Source: Kallotenue papyrolyticum (GTDB lineage Bacteria; Chloroflexota; Chloroflexia; Chloroflexales; Kallotenuaceae). From it: a DNA stretch of 64,000 nt. This document shows, piece by piece, positions 1 to 9,796 of this stretch. The stretch's first letter is position 1. The number at the start of each line of letters is the position of its first letter. Made by a program: the position numbers and the translations under genes. The notes below the pieces were generated by a model. It saw only the letters and a program-made list of their open reading frames with translations, ran no database searches and was not told the origin of the DNA. The stretch covers positions 496,001 through 560,000 of the forward strand of contig NZ_JAGA01000003.1 of the NCBI RefSeq assembly GCF_000526415.1, written 5' to 3'.

Positions 1-18
1 CTTCCATTCCTCTGTGGC

Positions 19-1089
19 TCAGAGCCGAGCAGCCCGCTGGCGCAACCAGTGGTCGGCCAACACCAGCAAGAGCATGGCCTCGGCTACCGGCACCAAGCGC
101 GGCAAGACCGTGGGATCGTGCCGGCCCTTGACCACGATCGTCGCCGGCTGGCCGTGACGATCGACAGTCTGCTGCTCGCGGGCGATCGAGGCCGGCGGCT
201 TGGCCGCCAGGCGCACCACGATCTCCTCGCCGGTTGAAATGCCGCCCAGGATGCCACCGGCGTGGTTGGTCACGGTGCCGATCGTCCCATCGGCACGCCG
301 CGTGAAGGCATCGTTGTTCTCGGAGCCACGCGCCTGCGCCACGGCAAAGCCGCTGCCGATCTCAACACCCTTGACAGCGGGAATGCTAAACATCGCCTTG
401 CCGATATCAGCATCCAGCTTATCGAAGACCGGCTCGCCCAGGCCAGGTGGCACGTTGCGCGCGCGCACCTCGACGATGCCGCCCAGCGAATCGAGCTCGC
501 GACGGGCCTGCTCTACCAACGCCACCATCTGCGGCGCGATATCGGGATCGGGACAGCGCATCGGGTTGCGCTCGATCTCCTCGCGCACCACCCGCTGCGC
601 ACGCAGATGTGCCAGTTGCAGGGTATAGCCAAAGACGTCGACACCGATGGTCGCCAGCAGCTTGCGCGCAATGGCGCCGGCAGCGACGCGTCCGACCGTC
701 TCGCGCGCCGAGGCGCGCCCACCGCCACGGTAGTCGCGGAAGCCGAACTTGGCATCCCAGGTAAAATCGGCATGGCCGGGCCGGTACAGGTCTTTGATCG
801 CCTCGTAGTCCTGCGAGCGCGCATTGGTATTCTCTACCAGCAGCGCGATCGGCGTGCCGGTGGTGCGGCCCTCAAACACGCCCGACAGGATGCGCACCGC
901 GTCGGGCTCGTTACGCGCCGAGGTCATACGGCTCTGGCCGACGCGTCGTCGATCCAGATCGGCCTGAATGTCGGCTTCGGTCAGCGGCAGACCGGCAGGA
1001 CAGCCGTCTAGTACCACGCCCACCGCCGGGCCATGCGACTCGCCAAAGGTTGTGATCCGCAACAGATGGCCAAAGCTGCTACCGCTCAT
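19..1089 (-). CDS. aroC: Chorismate synthase
   Basis: This 356-aa enzyme converts EPSP to chorismate, the last common step of aromatic amino acid synthesis, using reduced FMN. Near the N terminus it has the family signature [14 protein letters not shown] (starting at residue 16), and further on the basic substrate/FMN loop [14 protein letters not shown]. The length is normal for the family and the fold appears uninterrupted to the stop. I place the start at the ATG giving [10 protein letters not shown], because family members begin just before this [13 protein letters not shown] block; upstream in-frame codons add only low-complexity sequence. It overlaps the end of the upstream TPR gene by 11 bp, so the two are probably translationally coupled. 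No other shikimate gene is next to it in the window. Confidence 0.97.
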   Translation of the reverse strand: MSGSSFGHLLRITTFGESHGPAVGVVLDGCPAGLPLTEADIQADLDRRRVGQSRMTSARNEPDAVRILSGVFEGRTTGTPIALLVENTNARSQDYEAIKDLYRPGHADFTWDAKFGFRDYRGGGRASARETVGRVAAGAIARKLLATIGVDVFGYTLQLAHLRAQRVVREEIERNPMRCPDPDIAPQMVALVEQARRELDSLGGIVEVRARNVPPGLGEPVFDKLDADIGKAMFSIPAVKGVEIGSGFAVAQARGSENNDAFTRRADGTIGTVTNHAGGILGGISTGEEIVVRLAAKPPASIAREQQTVDRHGQPATIVVKGRHDPTVLPRLVPVAEAMLLLVLADHWLRQRAARL

Positions 1090-2140
1090 GCGTCGTCTCA
1101 CTGCGCCTGAAGAAGGCGCGCCAACTGCCAAGCGACAGGATCAGGTAGAGGAACGTGAAGCCAACCAGGCCCAGCAGCGTCCGGCCGCCGGGCGTGGTGA
1201 GCAGTGTGCTGAAGGCGGGCGTCAGCAGGACGAAGGTCACCAGCAACGCCGCCGTGCCCGCCGTCACCAGCAGCGCAACGAGTAGGTTCAGCACCCAGGC
1301 CCAGCGGCCCCGCGCCAGCAGGCCGAGGCCCATCAGCGCGGCCAGCAGCGCCAGCGCGATCAGCGCCACTGCCGTTCCCAGCCGCGTTGCGGGCACCAGC
1401 GCCGGCACCAGTTGCAGGTTGTAGGGCGCCAACCAGCTGTTGACCAGTGGCTCGAAGCGCTGCGGATAGGCGAAGATCAGGCCGGCCAGCGTTGCGGCGG
1501 CACCGAGACCCGCCAGCCACAGCAGCGCCAGCAGCGCACGCGCCAGTTCCGCGCCGGGCGAACGTCGCGCCCGCACGGCGGGCGCAGGCGGCGGTGGAGC
1601 GACCGCCATGCGATCGGTACTGGCCGCCGCCTGGGCGCGGTAGGTTGGCGCCACCTCGGTGGTGGGCGCGGGCTGGTAGAAGACCGGCAGCGGCTGGGTC
1701 GGTGCTGCGGCAGACGCCGCTTGAGCGCGGTAGGTTGGTGCCACCTCGCCGGATGGCGCCTCCGGCGTGACGGGCGTCGTCACCACCGGCGCGGGCTGGT
1801 CAGAGGCCTCATAGACGCGCGCGCCGTCGGTCGCCGTAGCTGCCGCGGGCGTGGATGGCGCGTCGAAGACCTCGGGATGGCGCTGGCGCAGCCAATCCAG
1901 CCCCTGGCGCGCGCGCGGATGGTCGGGCTGGACCACTAGCGCCTGCTCCAGCGCGGCGCGCTGTTCACGCGGCTCGCTCGCCAAACCACCCAGCCAGACC
2001 CAGGCATCGACGTTGAAGGGGTCGTCGGCGGTGATCTCCCGCAACAGGCGGACGGCCTCCTCACGGCGACCAGCGCGCGCGGCGGCGATCGCCTCGGACA
2101 AACGAGTCGCGTGGTTGCTCATACGCTCTTGCTCGGTCAT
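1079..2140 (-). CDS. TPR-like N-terminal domain with C-terminal membrane region
   Basis: This is a 353-aa protein of unknown function. Residues about 5-85 read as two or three TPR-like helical hairpins (a pattern of '[17 protein letters not shown]' and '[15 protein letters not shown]'). A Pro/Ala-rich linker follows and contains the 11-residue unit [11 protein letters not shown] twice. The C-terminal third has about four hydrophobic helices and a short charged tail. The architecture suggests a cytoplasmic TPR scaffold anchored in the membrane, but no enzymatic motif is visible. The start at MTEQERMSN is supported by GGAGGGAGG six bases upstream of the ATG. It precedes and overlaps aroC, which may only reflect compact gene packing. 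Confidence 0.85.
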   Translation of the reverse strand: MTEQERMSNHATRLSEAIAAARAGRREEAVRLLREITADDPFNVDAWVWLGGLASEPREQRAALEQALVVQPDHPRARQGLDWLRQRHPEVFDAPSTPAAATATDGARVYEASDQPAPVVTTPVTPEAPSGEVAPTYRAQAASAAAPTQPLPVFYQPAPTTEVAPTYRAQAAASTDRMAVAPPPPAPAVRARRSPGAELARALLALLWLAGLGAAATLAGLIFAYPQRFEPLVNSWLAPYNLQLVPALVPATRLGTAVALIALALLAALMGLGLLARGRWAWVLNLLVALLVTAGTAALLVTFVLLTPAFSTLLTTPGGRTLLGLVGFTFLYLILSLGSWRAFFRRSETTHER

Positions 2141-2177
2141 AGACCGCCTCCCTCCATCCGCACCGGCCAGCGCCTGG

Positions 2178-3380
2178 CTACCAGTCGCGCCGGGCCACCT
2201 GCCAGGTCTCGCGGGCTCGCCGGTACGCGGCAATCGTCTTGTCGGCAATGGATGTCCAGGAATAGGCCTCCTCGATCACGCGACGCGCATTGGCCACCCG
2301 CTGCATCGTCCACTGCGGATGCTCCAGCGTGTGGAGAATGCCCCATGCCAGCGAGTCGGGATTGCCCGGCACGACCAGAATGCCCGTCTCATGCGCTTGG
2401 ATCACCTCGGCTAGACCGCCGGTCTGAGCGGCCACCACCGGGCAGCTATACGCCATCGCCTCCAGCGCGACGATGCCGAAGGGCTCGTACAGGCTGGGGA
2501 AGACGGCCACATCCGCCACTTGATACAGCTTATCACGATCGGCGTCTGGGAGAAAGCCCGTAAACAAGAAGCGATCGGCCACACCCAGGCTCGCCGAACG
2601 TTGGTGTACCACTGCCAAATAGCTGCCCGTGCCGGCCACCACGAAACGCAGGCGAGGGTATTTGCGCAACAGGCGCGGCGCGGCATCCACCAGCACCTGC
2701 ACACCCTTCTCCTCGACAACGCGTCCAACATAGTAGATGATCGGCTCGTCGGGCGCGGCATAGCGAGCGCGTTCACGGGTGCGCTCCTCGGCGTCGAGCA
2801 GACGCTGCGGCAGGGCGACACCGTTGGGGATCACCTCCAGCTTGTCCGGCGGCACGCCGAACTGCTCGCGCACCTGGCCGGCCATATACCGGCTGACGGT
2901 GATCACGCGCCAGGCCTCCTGGGTCAGCCACCATTCCGTGCCGTTGATCGCCAGCGACTGCTCGCTCTGGAGCCGGCCCTGGACGCGTCCATGCTCCATG
3001 GAGTGCACGGTCACCACCAGCGGCACGCGCAGCGCATACTTAAGCGCCACGCTGCTGTAGGCGACCAGCCAGTCATGCCCGTGGATCAGGTCAAACGGCC
3101 CGCGCGTGGCGGCCAACTCACGTCCTTTCTGTTCGAGCGCCAGGTTGACGCGGCGGCTCAGGGCCACCAGGTTGTCCTCGGGCGCGGCGTCGCAGGCCAC
3201 GCGATGGACCACCGCACGCGGCGCGATGCGCTCCTCGGCGGGGGCGTCCACCACTCGCGGCGTGATGACATGCACCTCCACGTCGCGCGCCGCCAAGGCC
3301 GGTACCAGCTCAGCGACGTGCTTGCCCAGACCGCCGACCATATGCGGCGGAAACTCCCACGCCAACAGCAAAATGCGCAA
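2178..3380 (-). CDS. GT4-family glycosyltransferase (glycogen-synthase-like)
   Basis: This 400-aa GT-B fold glycosyltransferase probably transfers a nucleotide-activated sugar. The N-terminal domain begins LRILLLAWEFPPH and carries the GGLGKHVAEL loop typical of the starch/glycogen synthase and GT4 group. The C-terminal domain has the YVGRVVEEKG strand and the donor-site motif YEPFGIVALEAMA. The start is a TTG, chosen because GGAGGAACG lies 8 nt upstream and the conserved first strand begins right there; the longer upstream reading is low-complexity. A candidate TACAAT -10 box lies at 3447-3452. The acceptor is not identifiable. Maltose-1-phosphate or glycogen synthesis is possible, but so is an exopolysaccharide role. 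Confidence 0.9.
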   Translation of the reverse strand: MRILLLAWEFPPHMVGGLGKHVAELVPALAARDVEVHVITPRVVDAPAEERIAPRAVVHRVACDAAPEDNLVALSRRVNLALEQKGRELAATRGPFDLIHGHDWLVAYSSVALKYALRVPLVVTVHSMEHGRVQGRLQSEQSLAINGTEWWLTQEAWRVITVSRYMAGQVREQFGVPPDKLEVIPNGVALPQRLLDAEERTRERARYAAPDEPIIYYVGRVVEEKGVQVLVDAAPRLLRKYPRLRFVVAGTGSYLAVVHQRSASLGVADRFLFTGFLPDADRDKLYQVADVAVFPSLYEPFGIVALEAMAYSCPVVAAQTGGLAEVIQAHETGILVVPGNPDSLAWGILHTLEHPQWTMQRVANARRVIEEAYSWTSIADKTIAAYRRARETWQVARRDW

Positions 3381-3446
3381 CGACCGTTCCTCCTCGGGCG
3401 CATGACACGCAGCAACATGGCCGCGCGCCAGCGCAGATCTGCACCT

Positions 3447-3452
3447 ATTGTA
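3447..3452 (-). promoter_or_regulatory. Candidate -10 box (GCTACAAT)
   Basis: TACAAT on the minus strand, preceded by GC, lies about 65 nt upstream of the TTG start of the glycosyltransferase. No convincing -35 box is seen. It fits the extended -10 pattern seen at many genes in this window. Confidence 0.4.
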
Positions 3453-3546
3453 GCGTACAACTGCCGCGCTGTCGCAGTGTGGCAAGCGCGACGGCGTAGA
3501 CGGGCGATGGGCCAAGCCAGCAGCGATCAGGGGGAGAGCCGGTGGT

Positions 3547-6258
3547 TCACGCACTCATGCGCGTCAGGCGATTGGCAGCCTGCCGCGCGCGCGCCTGATC
3601 GGCCGCGCGCGCTTCGGCGTACAGCCGATAGGCTTCATTGGCGCGGTCGGGCTGACCCATCGCGCCGTAGAGCTGCCCCAGGGTATAGTAGATCTGCGGG
3701 TGGTGGCCGTTGCTGCGCAGCGCCTGCTGCAGGATCTGGATCGCCTGCTCGGAACGGCCAATGCTGTAGAGCGTTTCCGAAAGCTGGGTCAGGGCGGTGG
3801 TGTCGCGCGGGTTGCGCTGCAGCACCCCTTCAAAGGCGGCAATCGCCTCACGCAGCCGCCCGGCGGCACGCAGGGCTACGCCCAGGCTGAAGAGCGTTGC
3901 CGGATCATCCGGCGCCAGATCACGCGCGCGGTTGAGCACGCCCACAGCGCGATCGGGCTGACCGGCAGCTAGGTAGAGCGCGCCCAGATCATGCAGCACC
4001 CGCGCATTGTGTGGCTCGATGCGTTGCGCCTGCCGCAGCGTGGCGATCGCCTCGTCCAGGCGTTGCAACTGGCGCTGGAGGCTGGCCAGTTGCAGCAGGG
4101 TCGGCACATGGCCGCTCAACAGCTCAGCGGCGCGCTGCAGGTGGCGCACGGCCTCGTCCTTGCGGCGCAGATCGCTGTAGATCGTTGCCAGCAGCCGGTG
4201 CGCCTCGCCGTCGTCGGGATTGAGTTCCAGCAGCCGGCGCAGCGCCTCGATCGCGCCGGTGATGTCGCCGTCGGCCAGCGTCGCCAGCGCCAGGTTGTAG
4301 TACGCGCTGCCCAGCGCCGGATCGATAGCGATGGCGCGACGATAGGCGTCGATGGCCGCTTCCAGGGTAGCGCGACTGCCGGTCTGCCGCGCCTGCTCGG
4401 CGCGGATGTTGCCCAGCAGGTAGGCGGTGCGCGCATCCTGCGGCGCAACGCGCAAGCCCTGCTCCAACGCCTGCGCCGCGCGCTCCAGTTCGCCCTGCTC
4501 GGCGCGCAGTTCGGCCAGCTCGTGATAGGCGGCCAGGAGCTGCCCGTCGAGCTCCAGCGCGGCTTTGAGCGCGCCCAGCGCCTCGGCGGTGCGTCCCTGA
4601 CGGCGTAGGACGCGCCCCAACGACAGATGCGCCAGGGCATAGGTCGGTTCTTTGGCCAGCGCAGCACGAAATTCGCGTTCGGCTTCGGCATCGCGAAACT
4701 GTTGCAGATAGACCAGCCCCAGCTCCAGGTGGGCGCGCGCATCGGCGGTCACGACCGGCGCAGCCGGCGATGCCTGGGGCGCACCGCTGGCGCGGTAGAG
4801 GCGGTCTAGCGCGTTGTGCGCAGCGACATTATGTGGTTCGAGCGCCACCGCGCGTTCCAGGGCCTCGATCGCCGCGCCTGTTGCGCCGGCGCGTTCGTGC
4901 AACAGGCCCAGCAGGTAGAAGGTGTCGGCCTGCTGCGGATCGAGCCGGCGCGCCTGTTCCAGATATTGAGCGGCCTCGTCCAGGCGCCCTTGTTCGAGCA
5001 ACAGCGCCGCCAGTTCGCGCCGCGCCTGGAGATCGCCGGGCTGCACCGTGATGGCGCGTATCAGCCAGTGCTCAGCACCCCAGGCATCACCGTTGAGCCG
5101 CAGCAGCGCCGCCAGACCACGGCAGCTTTCGCTCAGCGAGGGATCGAGTTCCACCGCGCGGCGGAAGTGGGCTTCCGCCTCCACACGCCGATCAACCCGT
5201 TGCTGCAGCACGGCCAGGTTGTGGTGGGCCAGTGCCAGCAGCGGCGCGCGCTCTACGGTGTGCGCCAGCTGATCCAGCGCGGCAACGGTCTCGCCGCGCA
5301 GCGCATAGAGCACGCCCAGGTTGACCGCCGCCAGCGACGCCAACGGCGAGGCGCCGGCGACGGCGCGATAGGCGGCAGCAGCTTCATCCCAGCGCTCGCG
5401 CACCAGGTGGAGGTTGCCTTCCAGCAGCCGCGCCGCGGCAACCAGCGCTTCCAGTTCGCCATCGGGAGCGATGCGCGCGGCGGCTAGCTCGTTCAGTGCC
5501 TCCTCTTCGGCACCGTAGGCATAGAACACCAGCCCCAGCAGCATGGACAGCACATGCTGCCAGCCGACGTAGCGTCCATCGATCACCCGCAGCTCGCGCT
5601 GCGGCGCTTCCAGCGTTTCCAGGCCACACAGGCGCAGATCGCTCTGCGGGATCGGCGGTTCGAGGCGCCGGGTGGGTGTGATGCGCGCGGTGAAGCGCAC
5701 CCGCCCATGCGTGGGTCGCTCGGTCACGCCCCACAGCACCAGATCAGCGTTGGCCGCATCGCCCTCCAGGATCGCCTCGCGCTCCGAGGCGACATAGGGG
5801 ATCGTGACCAGCGCCACCTCTGGAATGGGCGCGAGCTGGCGCCGCAGCACATAGGCCAGCAGCTCGCCCAGCTCGATGCCACCGTCGGGCAGCGGCAGGA
5901 GCGTCTCGCCCTCTTCGCTGACGGTCGGCTCCCAGACCGGGCGTGGACGCAGGTGCTGCGCCAGGGTCCGTCGTGGTGGACGGAGCCCTTCGGCACTCAG
6001 ATCGCCAAAGGGCGCCACAGCGACCACCACCCGCCCGCTGACCGGCTTGCGCGGCGGGATGTTGAGCAAGGCCCACACGCCGATCAGGAGCGCGGCGATG
6101 CCCAGCCGCAGGCCAAAGCCGATCCAGCCGATCAGCGAATCACGCCCGGCCTGCGCTTCGACCCACAGGATCAGTGGTGCCAGCAGCACGGCGACCAGCG
6201 CGCAGGTCAGCAGCGTCGAGCGCCGAACGCCGATGAGTGTCTGACGGAGCGAGCGCAT
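3547..6258 (-). CDS. Large membrane-anchored TPR-repeat protein
   Basis: This 903-aa protein starts with two transmembrane helices (about residues 13-33 and 42-66), then a ~190-residue globular stretch, then roughly fifteen consecutive TPR units to the C terminus with the usual spacing (for example 'AYYNLALATLADGDITGAIEA' style repeats). It is likely a membrane-tethered protein-interaction scaffold; no catalytic motif is seen. The ATG start (MRSLRQT) is favoured by membrane topology. It sits only 6 nt downstream of a TATACT -10 box, which implies a leaderless mRNA. The longer upstream extension is arginine-rich and lacks a ribosome site. It is one of three large TPR proteins in the window, the others being at 1079 and 43722. 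Confidence 0.9.
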   Translation of the reverse strand: MRSLRQTLIGVRRSTLLTCALVAVLLAPLILWVEAQAGRDSLIGWIGFGLRLGIAALLIGVWALLNIPPRKPVSGRVVVAVAPFGDLSAEGLRPPRRTLAQHLRPRPVWEPTVSEEGETLLPLPDGGIELGELLAYVLRRQLAPIPEVALVTIPYVASEREAILEGDAANADLVLWGVTERPTHGRVRFTARITPTRRLEPPIPQSDLRLCGLETLEAPQRELRVIDGRYVGWQHVLSMLLGLVFYAYGAEEEALNELAAARIAPDGELEALVAAARLLEGNLHLVRERWDEAAAAYRAVAGASPLASLAAVNLGVLYALRGETVAALDQLAHTVERAPLLALAHHNLAVLQQRVDRRVEAEAHFRRAVELDPSLSESCRGLAALLRLNGDAWGAEHWLIRAITVQPGDLQARRELAALLLEQGRLDEAAQYLEQARRLDPQQADTFYLLGLLHERAGATGAAIEALERAVALEPHNVAAHNALDRLYRASGAPQASPAAPVVTADARAHLELGLVYLQQFRDAEAEREFRAALAKEPTYALAHLSLGRVLRRQGRTAEALGALKAALELDGQLLAAYHELAELRAEQGELERAAQALEQGLRVAPQDARTAYLLGNIRAEQARQTGSRATLEAAIDAYRRAIAIDPALGSAYYNLALATLADGDITGAIEALRRLLELNPDDGEAHRLLATIYSDLRRKDEAVRHLQRAAELLSGHVPTLLQLASLQRQLQRLDEAIATLRQAQRIEPHNARVLHDLGALYLAAGQPDRAVGVLNRARDLAPDDPATLFSLGVALRAAGRLREAIAAFEGVLQRNPRDTTALTQLSETLYSIGRSEQAIQILQQALRSNGHHPQIYYTLGQLYGAMGQPDRANEAYRLYAEARAADQARARQAANRLTRMSA

Positions 6259-6264
6259 GGCCTG

Positions 6265-6270
6265 AGTATA
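6265..6270 (-). promoter_or_regulatory. -10 box for a leaderless transcript
   Basis: GCTATACT on the minus strand ends 6 nt before the ATG of the 903-aa TPR gene. With a normal -10 to start-site distance, transcription would begin at or next to the A of the ATG. No ribosome binding site is present. Confidence 0.5.
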
Positions 6271-6361
6271 GCGCCGACGGTGCGCCCCGGGTATGACAGA
6301 TGGTCGTAATCGGGGATGGTCCCTTCGGTAGCCCTCGGCAGGGCCCCCACGCTCGGCGGCT

Positions 6362-7396
6362 CTACGGCGCCGGCCACTGCGGACCGAGCCGGGCAAAGCC
6401 GTAGCAGGTTGGAGGCAGATCCAGGACCGTGCGCAGGCCGGGCGCGAGATCGACCACCGCCGTTGCTGCGCGCACCACCAGCGCCGCGGTGGCTTGATCG
6501 CCGTGGATGCCGCCGCGGATCAGCACATCGATCGGCGGTGCAGCATCAATGGCGATGGCGTCGTGGGTATCGGGCATGCCCAGCGCGGTGCGCCAGTCGA
6601 GATGGATCACTTCACGGCTGCCGATATAGCCGCGCGCCGAGTACTCGATGCCGGCGACCTGGCCCGGCGCCACGGTAACGTAGGGCGTGCGCAGCCAGCG
6701 GTCGCTGAGCAGCGGCGTGGTGTCTTCCGTGACGCGATCGATCTGCCAGCCCAACGTGTCGGCGATCATACGCAGCGAGTGGATCAGGCCGATATGCGGC
6801 ATGCCGCGTTGCTGGCGCAGCCAATCGCGGAACATCGAGGCTTCCAGGCCGGCGCCGATACGCTGCTGCAGCGTGGCGCGGCGTGTGCTGGCATCCACGA
6901 CGCGCTGCACGAAGATATGCCGGATGGCCGTGGTCGGCGCGGTCAGAATGATCGGCAGCAAGTCCATCACAAAACCGGGATTGATGCCGATGCCCAGCAC
7001 GGGCACGCCCGCGGCGCGCGCCTCCTGATCCACCTCGCGCGCCAGCAGCGGATGGGTCGCGAAGGGATAGACCAACTCCTCGCAGGTCGATACCACACGT
7101 GCGCCAACCGCCAGGCAGTCGCGGATCTGCGGAAAGACATCGTGTAAAAACGAGGTGGTCGCGATGATCGCCACATCGGGCCGCGTCGCGCGTAACAGCG
7201 CTGCCGCCTCGCGCGAGACCCGCGCATCGGCGGGGGCCTGCTCCAAGACCTCGTTCAAGGGCCGCTCGGCTTTGGCCGGGTCCTGATCAATGGCACCGAC
7301 CAGTTCGAAATGCGGATAGCGTAGCAGCAGGCGAGCAATATCCGTACCGATCGCGCCCAGGCCGTACATCACCACACGCAGCGGATGGCGCAGCAT
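6362..7396 (-). CDS. DapB-fold NAD(P)-dependent dehydrogenase (diaminopentanoate dehydrogenase-like)
   Basis: This 344-aa oxidoreductase has an N-terminal Rossmann fold with GLGAIG at residues 12-17. The C-terminal half resembles the dihydrodipicolinate reductase / 2,4-diaminopentanoate dehydrogenase group, including the central GIGINPGFVMDLLP stretch that is typical of the latter. Lysine biosynthetic DapB is usually ~250-270 aa, so this longer form is more likely a diamino-acid or related amine dehydrogenase. The substrate cannot be fixed from sequence. The start is set by AAAGGAGG seven bases upstream of the ATG (MLRHPLRVV). No ornithine or lysine fermentation genes are nearby, so the pathway is unknown. 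Confidence 0.8.
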   Translation of the reverse strand: MLRHPLRVVMYGLGAIGTDIARLLLRYPHFELVGAIDQDPAKAERPLNEVLEQAPADARVSREAAALLRATRPDVAIIATTSFLHDVFPQIRDCLAVGARVVSTCEELVYPFATHPLLAREVDQEARAAGVPVLGIGINPGFVMDLLPIILTAPTTAIRHIFVQRVVDASTRRATLQQRIGAGLEASMFRDWLRQQRGMPHIGLIHSLRMIADTLGWQIDRVTEDTTPLLSDRWLRTPYVTVAPGQVAGIEYSARGYIGSREVIHLDWRTALGMPDTHDAIAIDAAPPIDVLIRGGIHGDQATAALVVRAATAVVDLAPGLRTVLDLPPTCYGFARLGPQWPAP

Positions 7397-7543
7397 AGCT
7401 CTGCCTCCTTTCAGTGCCACTCCACGCGATCGGCTGGCAGACCACCGGCGGCGCGCCGGCTATGGCCACAGCGCGCCGATCCACGATCGCATTCACGCGG
7501 CCGTCGCTTGACACCTCGCATCCGGCGTGCCAGCATAGCGCTC

Positions 7544-8326
7544 ATGCTCGATGCATGGTTTGCCCACCATCTTCAGCCGGGCCCAGCGCAGCGCTGGCGG
7601 CGCTGGCTGGTCGGCAACGGACACCTGGCGCTGTACGCCGAGGCCGTGCGCCTCGGCGTGCCGGCGAGCGCGAGCCGGCGCTACAGCAACGCCCAGATCG
7701 ATGACTACGCCGGCCTGGCACGCGCGCAGTATCCCTGGCGGCCACCCCTGCGCTTGACGGTACGCGCCCGCTTCAGCGCCCACCTCGCGGGGACCGCCGG
7801 GTTTGGCTTCTGGAATCACCCCTTTGCCCCTAACACGGGCATCGGCGCGCTGCCGGTGGCACTCTGGTTCCTACGCTTGTCGCCCCCCAACGATCTGCCG
7901 ATCGCGCTGGGCGTGCCCGGCAACGGCTTCAAGGCAGCCATGATCAACGCCGGCACCTGGCGCGCGCAGCGCTGGCTGCCCGTCGCGCCGCTGGTGGTAG
8001 TGCTCAACCGCTGGCCGCTGCTGCACCAGCGCCTCTGGAGCCGCGTGCAGCGCGATCTGGGCATCGCCGAGGCGCTGGTGAGCATGCCGCCCGACAGCTG
8101 GCAGCTCTATACCATCGAATGGCACAGCGACGGTGCCCGCTGGCTGGTCGGCGAGCGCACCGTCCTCGAAACCGAGCAAGCGCCCTGCGGACCGCTCGGC
8201 TTTGTCGCCTGGGTCGATAACCAGTACGCCATCGCGCGACCAACCGGACGCCTCGGCTGGGGCATCTGTCCGGTGGAACACCCGCAGTGGCTCGACCTGG
8301 CTGAAGTACGGATCGAACTGCTCTGA
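7544..8326 (+). CDS. Hypothetical protein, possible concanavalin-A/GH16-like beta sandwich
   Basis: This 260-aa protein is of unknown function. The C-terminal half has the strand pattern of laminarinase-like or LamG-like sandwiches: a GFGFWNHPF stretch at the centre, then 'WQLYTIEWHSDGARWLVGE', where GH16 proteins carry a similar 'YTIEW..D.I.WYVDG' block. I do not see the ExDxxE catalytic triplet of GH16 enzymes, so a sugar-binding or structural role is more likely than hydrolysis. There is no signal peptide. The start at MLDAWFAHH is the most plausible ATG; the longer reading upstream overlaps the divergent dehydrogenase start. It is transcribed divergently from the dehydrogenase and converges on the antiporter. 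Confidence 0.65.
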   Translation: MLDAWFAHHLQPGPAQRWRRWLVGNGHLALYAEAVRLGVPASASRRYSNAQIDDYAGLARAQYPWRPPLRLTVRARFSAHLAGTAGFGFWNHPFAPNTGIGALPVALWFLRLSPPNDLPIALGVPGNGFKAAMINAGTWRAQRWLPVAPLVVVLNRWPLLHQRLWSRVQRDLGIAEALVSMPPDSWQLYTIEWHSDGARWLVGERTVLETEQAPCGPLGFVAWVDNQYAIARPTGRLGWGICPVEHPQWLDLAEVRIELL

Positions 8327-8344
8327 AGCATGCGCCTGTCTGGC

Positions 8345-9685
8345 TCAGCCCTGTGCCGGTGAGGCGTGCGCCTGCTCCGGCGCACGGTGCTGCATGTACC
8401 GACCGTAGAAACGCATCAGCGGCGTGACGGAGATGCCGTGCAGCACCACCGAAAGCGCTACCGTTGTCAGCGTCAGCGCTACCAGACGCACGGCAACTTC
8501 GGGCGCAAGGCCGTGCGCAATGGCGTACATCAGATAGTAGACCGAGCCGATGCCGCGCAGGCCGAACCAGCCCATCAGTCCGCGCTGCAGCCAGTTGGTT
8601 GCTGAACCCAGCAGCCCCAGTGCCACTGCTAGGGGGCGGAGCACCACCACCAACAGCAGCGCAAAGCCAAACACCTCCCAGGTCAGGTAGCGCGCCGTCA
8701 GCATATTGCCCACCAGGATCACCACGCCCACCGCAGCGATGTGCTCGAGCTGCTCGTTGAAGCCAAGGACGGCCTGGGCCATAAACGCCGGCGCCGTCTC
8801 GGGATGGGTAGCGATCTCCTCGCTGCGGCCCTGGGCAGCCACCTGCTCGATCTCCTCGGCAGGACGATCCTGCGAGGCCCGCCGCTCGACACGCCGCAGC
8901 GCGAGCCCAGCGGCAAAGACCGCCAGGAAGCCATAGGTGTGCAGCAGCAGCGCCAGCCCATAGGCGAAGGCGATCAGCCCCAGTGCCAGGAAATCATCGG
9001 TGCCCACGGCCTCGCGCCGCTCCTGGCGCAAATAGAGCACTAGATGCCCCACTAGCGTGCCGAGCAGTCCACCCAGCCCCAGCCCCCCCAGCACCGCCCA
9101 AAGCACATCCACCGCCAGCCAGCGCAGGCCGAAGGGCTCCAGTTCGTGCAACCCCAACAAACCCAGCCCCAGCATCACGAATGGAAAGGCCGTGCCATCG
9201 TTGAAACCGGCCTCGCCGGTCAGCCCAAAGCGCAGCCGATCGCGATCAGCCGCGCCCTCAACCTGTACCTCCGAGGCCAGCACCGGATCGGTCGGCGCCA
9301 GGATCGCGCCCAGCAGCACCGCCGCGCCCAACGGCAGGCCCAGCCAGCCGACGCCCACGAGCGTCACGAGACCTACCGTGAGCACCATCACCCCAAAGGC
9401 GAGCCGCAACGGAATGCGCCACTGGCGATCGCGAAACGGCACGCGCAGCTTGAGTCCCGCGGTGAAGAGCGAAACGATCACGGCGATCTCGGTTAAGCGT
9501 TCCAGCAGGGTGGCATCGTCCAGGGGCTCGAAAGCAGCGATCCCCAAGCCATACGGCCCGATCAACACACCAACGGCCAGATACACGATGGCTGCCGTCA
9601 GCGGCAGCCGACTCAACAGCGAAGAGAGCAGCGCCATCAGGATCAAGAGGGCGCCAATGATGACGAACCAAAAGGTCGTTTCCAT
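8345..9685 (-). CDS. CPA1-type (NhaP-like) sodium/proton antiporter
   Basis: This 446-aa integral membrane protein has about 12 hydrophobic segments. It shows the two hallmark motifs of the monovalent cation:proton antiporter CPA1 family: 'LAPTDPVLASEV' in the fifth helix region, and GEAGFNDGTAFPF, where the Asn-Asp pair forms the transport site. It would exchange Na+ or K+ for protons at the cytoplasmic membrane to control pH and ion balance. A hydrophilic loop around residues 270-310 is longer than in many homologues. It ends 18 bp from the convergent lectin-like gene. There is no recognisable C-terminal TrkA-type regulatory domain. Confidence 0.93.
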   Translation of the reverse strand: METTFWFVIIGALLILMALLSSLLSRLPLTAAIVYLAVGVLIGPYGLGIAAFEPLDDATLLERLTEIAVIVSLFTAGLKLRVPFRDRQWRIPLRLAFGVMVLTVGLVTLVGVGWLGLPLGAAVLLGAILAPTDPVLASEVQVEGAADRDRLRFGLTGEAGFNDGTAFPFVMLGLGLLGLHELEPFGLRWLAVDVLWAVLGGLGLGGLLGTLVGHLVLYLRQERREAVGTDDFLALGLIAFAYGLALLLHTYGFLAVFAAGLALRRVERRASQDRPAEEIEQVAAQGRSEEIATHPETAPAFMAQAVLGFNEQLEHIAAVGVVILVGNMLTARYLTWEVFGFALLLVVVLRPLAVALGLLGSATNWLQRGLMGWFGLRGIGSVYYLMYAIAHGLAPEVAVRLVALTLTTVALSVVLHGISVTPLMRFYGRYMQHRAPEQAHASPAQG

Positions 9686-9761
9686 GCATCACGCCAATGC
9701 TATCTCGTTCACACCGCTGCCGACAGAGCAACCCGCATGCCAGCCCGCTGCGCGCTTGGGC

Positions 9762-9790
9762 TTGACGGGCACCATCGGATGGGCTATACT
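9762..9790 (+). promoter_or_regulatory. Sigma-70-type promoter of the ileS leader
   Basis: TTGACG (9762-9767) is followed after 17 bp by TATACT (9785-9790). The predicted start near 9797 leads straight into the T-box leader. Confidence 0.75.
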
Positions 9791-9796
9791 TGCGCT

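Noticed and set aside
2520-3890. A 456-codon plus-strand frame
   Set aside because: It crosses the start of the glycosyltransferase and the end of the TPR gene on the other strand, with no protein family signature.
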